Source of the DNA: Planctomycetota bacterium
GTDB lineage: Bacteria > Planctomycetota > B15-G4
NCBI GenBank assembly: GCA_029259715.1
Contig: JAJDEP010000010.1
Span: 124,001 to 188,000, forward strand
Length of the DNA stretch: 64,000 bases
Direction: 5' to 3'
Every line of letters begins with the position of its first letter. Position 1 is the stretch's first letter. The notes under the pieces are model-generated. The model worked only from the letters and a program-made list of their open reading frames with translations, was not told the origin of the DNA and did not search any database. A program made the position numbers and the translations under genes. This document shows positions 59,709-64,000 of the stretch, piece by piece.

Positions 59709-59908
59709 CGATGACCTCCCTTGATGCGACGACCGGTGGGTCCGGCCGCTTGAGGCAGGAGCCGCCCTCGGCGATCTCCTCCCAGCGGCTTTTCGACACC
59801 CATCACCGGCCGACATGAAGGATTCCGGCCTCCCGGGCCCCGCCTTCCGGCCCGGTCCTCGGGGCCCGCCAGTCACATCAATGCGGACCGATGCGTCCGG
59901 GCCGAATA

Positions 59909-59951
59909 CGCCCGCAGCCCGCTGCGCCGTGAGGCGTGCGGGCTGCGGGCG
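59909..59951 (-). terminator. GC-rich hairpin, possible terminator or attenuator
   Basis: A perfect 14-bp stem (CGCCCGCAGCCCGC and its complement) with a 15-base loop that itself can pair (CGCC/GGCG). It lies 69 bases beyond the vWA gene stop on the minus strand. There is no T run, so factor-independent termination is uncertain. Confidence 0.45.
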
Positions 59952-59981
59952 CCGGCCACCCAGCCGGTCGGCTGTTCCTCA

Positions 59982-60000
59982 CTCTCCCGGGCCGGGAGAG
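59982..60000 (-). repeat. 19-base palindrome behind vWA gene
   Basis: CTCTCCCGG and CCGGGAGAG are inverted copies around one central base, 20 bases beyond the stop of the vWA gene at 60020. It may protect the 3' end or add to the adjacent hairpin. Confidence 0.55.
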
Positions 60001-60019
60001 CCGTCTCTCGTTCCGTGAC

Positions 60020-61117
60020 TCAGTCCACGAGCTGGGTCGGCAGCTGGGCGCAGATGGTCAGCAGCAGGTCGGGCAGGCTTGAGGGGTTGGGCGTCTTGAG
60101 GTAGATCCCATCGCCGCGCACCAGGCTCTCCATGAAGGTGGAGGCCGTGGTGTCGTTGTTCTGGTCGAAGAACACGACGAACACCGAGATGTCGGCGGCC
60201 GCCGCGTTGTCGGCCCAGGTCCGGGCCAGGCTGGTGAGCTGGGCGGCGCTCAGGTTGGGTCCGTTGTTGCTGTGAGTCGGCTTGCCGTCCCCCACGAGCA
60301 CGATGGCGCGGCGGGTCTCGGGGTCGTCGGGCGGGTTGGCAGCCAAGAGGTTGACCCCCGCCTCGAGGCCGGCGGCGACGTTGGTGCCGCTGCAGGGCGG
60401 CATGCCGGTCTTGCCACAGTTCTTGATGGACCCCACCGCTGAACTGAGGCTCAGGTAGCTGCTGATGATCTTCTGCAGAGTGGCGACCACCTGCCCATAG
60501 CCGGTGAAGGTGACCAGGCCGAAGCGCGATTCGGGCCCGACGTGGCTCGCGAAACAGTCGAGCAGGGCCTGGTCGGCGGTGCGGGCGTCCCCGATCTCCT
60601 CGGAGAACGAGCCGGTCACGTCCTGCACCAGCACGATGTCCCAGGTCTGGGCCGTGCCGAAGGCCGCCACCGCCTTGGCAGAGACGTCGGCGTCCTGGAA
60701 TCCGAGCGCCTTGGCCAGGGTCGTGCGCATCGGGTTGTCGTTGGCGTCGCTGCGCTGGACACGCACCTCGATGGCATCGGCGGGAACCCCTCCGGCCGCG
60801 AAGGTGCGCGTGGCCCGGTTCCAGGTGCCGAGCACCACGTCCGCCGGCTTGAGCACCTCGCCGTGATGGCCGGCGGGCATGTTCTTGCCGGCATACTCGA
60901 GGGCCCGCAGGCGCGCCGTGACCAGGTTGGGCAGCTCGCCCACGGCCGCCAGGGCGGCGCCGTCGGCGGTGGCCTGCAGTTGGCCCCGCATCTGCATCAT
61001 GCGGCTGCCGTCCACGGCCAGCGCGGCGAATCCCATCAGGGCGGCCATGCTGGCCAGCACCCAGATCAGGACGAATCCTCCGTCGCCGGAGCGACGGTCC
61101 TTGCTCTGCTCATGCAT
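60020..61117 (-). CDS. TadG-like protein with vWA domain (copy 1)
   Basis: Tad-locus minor pilin-like protein, 365 aa. The N-terminal TadE/G helix is GGFVLIWVLASMAALMGFAA followed by AVDGSRMMQMRGQLQATADG, as in TadG. A von Willebrand A domain follows (about 165-355) with the MIDAS-type motif DVTGSFS, TFTGYG, AAGLEAGVNLL and VLVGDGKPTHS. MIDAS has Thr in the D-x-S-x-S position. It is closely related to the next gene upstream on the same strand and may form an adhesive tip. ATG 61117 has an AGGAGT-type site. Confidence 0.87.
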   Translation of the reverse strand: MHEQSKDRRSGDGGFVLIWVLASMAALMGFAALAVDGSRMMQMRGQLQATADGAALAAVGELPNLVTARLRALEYAGKNMPAGHHGEVLKPADVVLGTWNRATRTFAAGGVPADAIEVRVQRSDANDNPMRTTLAKALGFQDADVSAKAVAAFGTAQTWDIVLVQDVTGSFSEEIGDARTADQALLDCFASHVGPESRFGLVTFTGYGQVVATLQKIISSYLSLSSAVGSIKNCGKTGMPPCSGTNVAAGLEAGVNLLAANPPDDPETRRAIVLVGDGKPTHSNNGPNLSAAQLTSLARTWADNAAAADISVFVVFFDQNNDTTASTFMESLVRGDGIYLKTPNPSSLPDLLLTICAQLPTQLVD

Positions 61118-61266
61118 CTCCGTACTCCTCGAATCGTCGTGCGATTCAGCTCCGCCTTCAGCAAATCCCAGGAAGCGGGAAAGGCAAGTCGGAGGCGAGG
61201 AGTCCGGAGGGGGTGTCCCGCGTCGATGCCGGAAATCGGGCGCTCAGGCCCGCTTCGTCGGCGCGG

Positions 61267-62373
61267 TCAGTCGACCAGTTTCTGAGGCAACTGCGCGCAG
61301 ATCTGCAGCAGCAGGTTGGGCAGCTCGGTCGGGTCGGGCGTGCGCAGGAAGATGCCGTCGCCGCGCACCAGCGAGGCCATGTAGGTGGCCGCCCGGTTGT
61401 CGTTGCGTTCGTCGAAGAAGACCACGAAGACCGAGATCCCGGCCGCGTCGGCGTTGTCGGCCCAGGTGACGGCCAGATTGCTGATCTGCGACGTGCTCAT
61501 GCTGGGATGGGAACCCTTCCACGAGGCGTTGGGCGCCCCGTCCCCCACCAGCACCAGGGCCTGCTTGGCCTCGGGGTCGGGGGACGGCGAACCGATCATG
61601 TGGTTCACGGCGGCCTCGAGGCCGGCGGCGATGTCGGTGCCGCTGCACACCGGCATGCCCGTCGAACCGCAATTCTTGATGGCGCCGATGGCGCTCTTGA
61701 GGCTGAGGATGTCGGCCTTGATCGGAGACAGGGGCTTCTTGACCTGGCCCCAGCCCGTGAAGGTCACGAGGCCCGCGCGGGAATCGTCGCCCACATGATC
61801 CTCGAGGCAGTCGACCAGGGCCTGATTGGCGTCGCGCGCGTCGCCGATCTCCGCGGAGAACGAGCCGGTCACGTCCTGGACGATGACCACGTCCCAGGTC
61901 TGCGCCGTGCCGAACGAGGCCGTGGCCGTCGCGGCCACGTCCACGTCCCGGATACCGAGCGCCCCGGCCAACATGGTCGGCAACGAGTTGTCGTTCTGCT
62001 CGGCGCGGCGCACGGTCACGCGCACGGCGTCGAGGGGCGTGCCCGCGTTGATGAAGGTGCGGCTGTCGACATCCCAATGGCCCACGAGGACATCGGCGGG
62101 CACGAGCACGTCGCCGTGTTGGTCGGGCGGCATGTTCAGTTCGGCAAAGCGGATCGCGTTGCCGCGCACCACCGGGATGAGCGGCAACTGCGAGACGCCC
62201 GCCAGGGCCGCGCCGTCCGCGGTGGTCTGGACCTGGCTGCGCACCTGCAACATGCGCCCGCCGTCGATGGCCAGGGCCGCCAGGCCGATGAGCGCGAGCA
62301 TGCTCGCCATCACCAGCAGGAAGACGAATCCGTCTTGGCGAGCTGAGCGGGGCATGGGGGGAGTCGTTGTCAT
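61267..62373 (-). CDS. TadG-like protein with vWA domain (copy 2)
   Basis: Paralogue of the 60020-61117 product, 368 aa from ATG 62373. Same order: membrane helix (GFVFLLVMASMLALIGLAAL), AIDGGRMLQVRSQVQTTADG, then vWA with DVTGSFSAEIGDARDANQAL, FTGWGQ, AAGLEAAVNHM and VLVGDGAPNASW. The final segment, ICAQLPQKLVD, is nearly the same in both proteins (ICAQLPTQLVD in copy 1). The two genes are separated by 149 bases. Two vWA subunits suggest a hetero-oligomeric tip or anchor. Confidence 0.87.
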   Translation of the reverse strand: MTTTPPMPRSARQDGFVFLLVMASMLALIGLAALAIDGGRMLQVRSQVQTTADGAALAGVSQLPLIPVVRGNAIRFAELNMPPDQHGDVLVPADVLVGHWDVDSRTFINAGTPLDAVRVTVRRAEQNDNSLPTMLAGALGIRDVDVAATATASFGTAQTWDVVIVQDVTGSFSAEIGDARDANQALVDCLEDHVGDDSRAGLVTFTGWGQVKKPLSPIKADILSLKSAIGAIKNCGSTGMPVCSGTDIAAGLEAAVNHMIGSPSPDPEAKQALVLVGDGAPNASWKGSHPSMSTSQISNLAVTWADNADAAGISVFVVFFDERNDNRAATYMASLVRGDGIFLRTPDPTELPNLLLQICAQLPQKLVD

Positions 62374-62404
62374 GGGGGAAGCCTTGATGAGAGCGCGGTG
62401 GACG

Positions 62405-62809
62405 TCATTCCTGACGCATGACCACCTGTGCGTGGAGGTTGCCCTGCTGCAGGTCACCCAGGAACGCGATCAGGGAGGCGTCCTTGACCGGCACCAGGAT
62501 GTCGACCTCGATGTCGCGATCGAGCGGGTCGAGGGGGTTGGGCATGTCGATGTCGATGGTGAAGTTGGCCGGCCAGTCGTCGAGCTGATCCTCGATGGAC
62601 GTGCGGGCCTGCCCGGGGGTGATCTCCCCGACGGCCAGGCGCCGGGCCGCGTCGCGAGCGGCGTTGACCATGTTGTTCTGCAGGAAGAACAGGGCGGAGA
62701 AATGGATCGTCCCGAACAGCATCAGGATCAGCAACGGCATGAGCAGCGCCAGTTCGACCACGGCGAGGCCGCGCTCCTTGCGACGGGGGCGACGGAAACG
62801 GGGGTTCAT
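62405..62809 (-). CDS. tadE: TadE-like pseudopilin
   Basis: Small pilin-like protein, 134 aa from ATG 62809, overlapping the prepilin peptidase gene by ATGA. RKERGLAVVELALLMPLLIL is the TadE signature: a short basic leader, Gly, Val-Glu, then the hydrophobic helix, which CpaA would cleave and methylate. The rest (NNMVNAARDAARRLAVGEIT) is typical of TadE. It is a minor component of the Flp pilus. Confidence 0.9.
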   Translation of the reverse strand: MNPRFRRPRRKERGLAVVELALLMPLLILMLFGTIHFSALFFLQNNMVNAARDAARRLAVGEITPGQARTSIEDQLDDWPANFTIDIDMPNPLDPLDRDIEVDILVPVKDASLIAFLGDLQQGNLHAQVVMRQE

Positions 62810-63378
62810 GGTGTCCACAGGAAGACTCCAAGGGCCGTGAGCGCGACACCCGAAAGGATGGCGGGTCCGTACGGCATGGTTTGCTTGTTCTCGGGAGTGG
62901 GAAGGTGGCCGGCGGCCGCACGCACCTGGCCCACGGCCACGAGCGGGCCGGCGCCCTCGGCGAACTTGCGCGTCTCGGCCAGGACCGCGGCGAGGCGGCC
63001 ACTGCGGTAGGCGACGACCATGGCCATCACGGCGCCGCTGACGCAGGTGAGCACCAGGGCCGGGAGGCCGTAGGAGAGGCCGAGCCACGCGCCGACGCCG
63101 GCCATGAGCTTCGCGTCGCCTGCGCCACCGCCGGCGAAGACGAACAGCACGATGTAGGGCAGGGCCAGGAGCACCGCGGCGATGCCGCCGTCGAGCAGGC
63201 CCATGCCGCCGCCCGCGTACCAGGCGTGGCCGAGTCCGGTGACGAAGAGCAGGCCGGTCAACAGGTTCGGGATGCGACGGGCGCGCAGGTCAGTGACGGT
63301 GGCCACCAGGGTCGCGCTCAGCAGCACCGTCCATTGGAGGGCGGGCAATCCGTGTTCAGCGAGGGGTGAGTTCCACAT
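62806..63378 (-). CDS. cpaA: Prepilin peptidase CpaA/TadV (A24 family)
   Basis: Aspartic membrane peptidase, 190 aa. The two catalytic Asp lie in TDLRARRIPN (near residue 30) and GGGAGDAKLMAGVG (near 88), the TD and GxGD motifs of the A24 family. Around six helices. No N-methylation domain is present, as usual for CpaA/TadV. It processes the Flp pilins encoded just upstream and TadE. It is 44 bases from flp copy 1. Confidence 0.92.
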   Translation of the reverse strand: MWNSPLAEHGLPALQWTVLLSATLVATVTDLRARRIPNLLTGLLFVTGLGHAWYAGGGMGLLDGGIAAVLLALPYIVLFVFAGGGAGDAKLMAGVGAWLGLSYGLPALVLTCVSGAVMAMVVAYRSGRLAAVLAETRKFAEGAGPLVAVGQVRAAAGHLPTPENKQTMPYGPAILSGVALTALGVFLWTP

Positions 63379-63422
63379 GGTGAGGTCGATTCAGAGGGGA
63401 GGGAGACCTGATCTATTGATCG

Positions 63423-63587
63423 TCAGGCACCCAGGGCTGCCTCAAGGGCTGCCATCCGAGTTCCCATCCAGGTGCCGATCGTGACCACGGAGGCCACGGT
63501 TCCGGCCACGATCAGGCCGCCCATGACGGCGTACTCGATGGTCTCGAGGCCGTCGTCAGCGCAGAGGAATCGGAGCAGGGACTTCAT
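63423..63587 (-). CDS. flp: Flp pilin (copy 1)
   Basis: Major Flp-type pilin, 54 aa. The processing site is DDG/LETIEYAVM, with Glu at position 5 of the mature chain, followed by a hydrophobic helix (GGLIVAGTVASVVTIGTWMG). Cleavage by CpaA after Gly would leave a mature pilin of about 41 residues. ATG 63587. It is a near-copy of the pilin gene just upstream. Confidence 0.93.
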   Translation of the reverse strand: MKSLLRFLCADDGLETIEYAVMGGLIVAGTVASVVTIGTWMGTRMAALEAALGA

Positions 63588-63756
63588 GGCGTGGCCTTTC
63601 GGCCGGCAGGAGGAACGGGAGCGGGAGAAGAGTTCGGGGACTGCGGGAGGTCGGGGAGAAGGAGGTCGCGGCGACCCGATCAGTCGTCTGTGGTGACTGT
63701 CGGGCCGCCGCGGTCCTGCGGACGAAGCGGGAGACTCGCTTCGCGTCGGGCTTGCC

Positions 63757-63924
63757 TTAGGCGCCGACAGCCGTCTCGAGCGCCGTGAACTGGCCGGACG
63801 CCCAGGTGCCGATCGCCACAACCGAGGCGACGGTTCCGGCCACGATGAGGCCGGCGATGATCGCGTACTCGACGGTCTCGAGGCCGTCATCGCTGCGCAG
63901 GAACTTGTTGAGGAGGTTCTTCAT
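63757..63924 (-). CDS. flp: Flp pilin (copy 2)
   Basis: Second Flp pilin, 55 aa, from ATG 63924 to the TAA at 63757. The product begins MKNLLNKFLRSDDG with the cleavage site before LETVEYAIIAG and ends TALETAVGA. The sequence GLIVAGTVASVV is shared with copy 1. Being first in the locus it is probably the main pilin. The 76 bases before it, up to the window edge, are purine-rich on the plus strand and show no clear promoter. Confidence 0.92.
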   Translation of the reverse strand: MKNLLNKFLRSDDGLETVEYAIIAGLIVAGTVASVVAIGTWASGQFTALETAVGA

Positions 63925-64000
63925 GGGAGTGACTTTCGGGGAGGGGGGAGAACTGAGGGGGAGGAGGTGTTCAGGAGGGAGGAGGAGCGGGAGAGAACAG

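Larger units (their letters stand above)
59709..60019. other. Noncoding gap within the Tad locus
   Basis: 311 bases between the vWA TadG-like gene and cpaB without a gene. It contains two strong hairpins (59909-59951 and 59982-60000), so it may end one transcript and hold a promoter for the cpaB-onward genes. No clear promoter hexamers were found. Confidence 0.5.

Overview
The window is GC-rich, densely coded bacterial DNA with genes on both strands and many 4-base start/stop overlaps. Lipoprotein signals, a secretin, a Tad pilus and MEP-pathway isoprenoid genes point to a diderm bacterium. Large exported beta-propeller proteins sharing one C-terminal module, Thr-type sulfatase-fold proteins fused to tetratricopeptides and many small lineage-specific exported proteins suggest Planctomycetota or a close relative. 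That placement is inference; no rRNA is present.

Layout. 158-4664: FixL/FixJ-like two-component pair, an APH/P-loop kinase fusion and two UspA proteins. 4674-8893: tandem sulfatase-fold/TPR lipoproteins, then tRNA-Met(CAT). 9076-13167: GNAT, PIG-L deacetylase, ruvC, ispD, ispF. 13164-18410: glycosyltransferase, SGNH hydrolase, and a large exported protein with a degenerate peptidase site. 18574-22886: a mobile-element landing zone that begins at tRNA-Gly(CCC) and holds an intact IS3-family element, IS remnants, two partial copies of the tRNA 3' half, a small exported protein and a CvrA/NhaP2-type antiporter. 23026-27844: a second small exported protein, then an aldehyde dehydrogenase and a TPP decarboxylase (possible 2-oxoglutarate decarboxylase/succinate-semialdehyde dehydrogenase TCA bypass) and a GshB-like ATP-grasp. 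28162-33086: a degenerate enhancer-binding-protein homologue overlapping a giant MscS/MscK channel. 33105-34283: a thioredoxin-fold gene split by one in-frame UGA with a SECIS-like hairpin behind it, a candidate selenoprotein. 34673-38035: exported propeller and TPR/DUF1579 proteins. 38189-43947: HprK-like kinase, NTP_transf_5 protein, two PqqD-type proteins, GT39 protein and a Cys-rich Tat-type exported protein, resembling a RiPP-type maturation locus. 44242-51140: VPS10/BNR-type propeller, pirin, SRPBCC, SRAP/YedK, haem-binding protein, cupredoxin-like membrane protein. 51233-63924 (minus strand): a full Tad/Flp pilus locus (two flp pilins, cpaA, tadE, two vWA TadG-like proteins, cpaB, cpaC, cpaE, cpaF, tadB, tadC, two lipoproteins).

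How genes work together: the Tad cluster should encode a complete adhesive pilus machine (prepilin peptidase, secretin, ATPase, platform proteins, minor pseudopilins). The dehydrogenase/decarboxylase pair overlap by 4 bases and probably act in sequence on a 2-oxoacid. The most unusual items are the candidate selenoprotein, the PqqD/HprK locus, the tRNA-Gly island and the enhancer-binding protein that lacks its sigma-54 contact loop.
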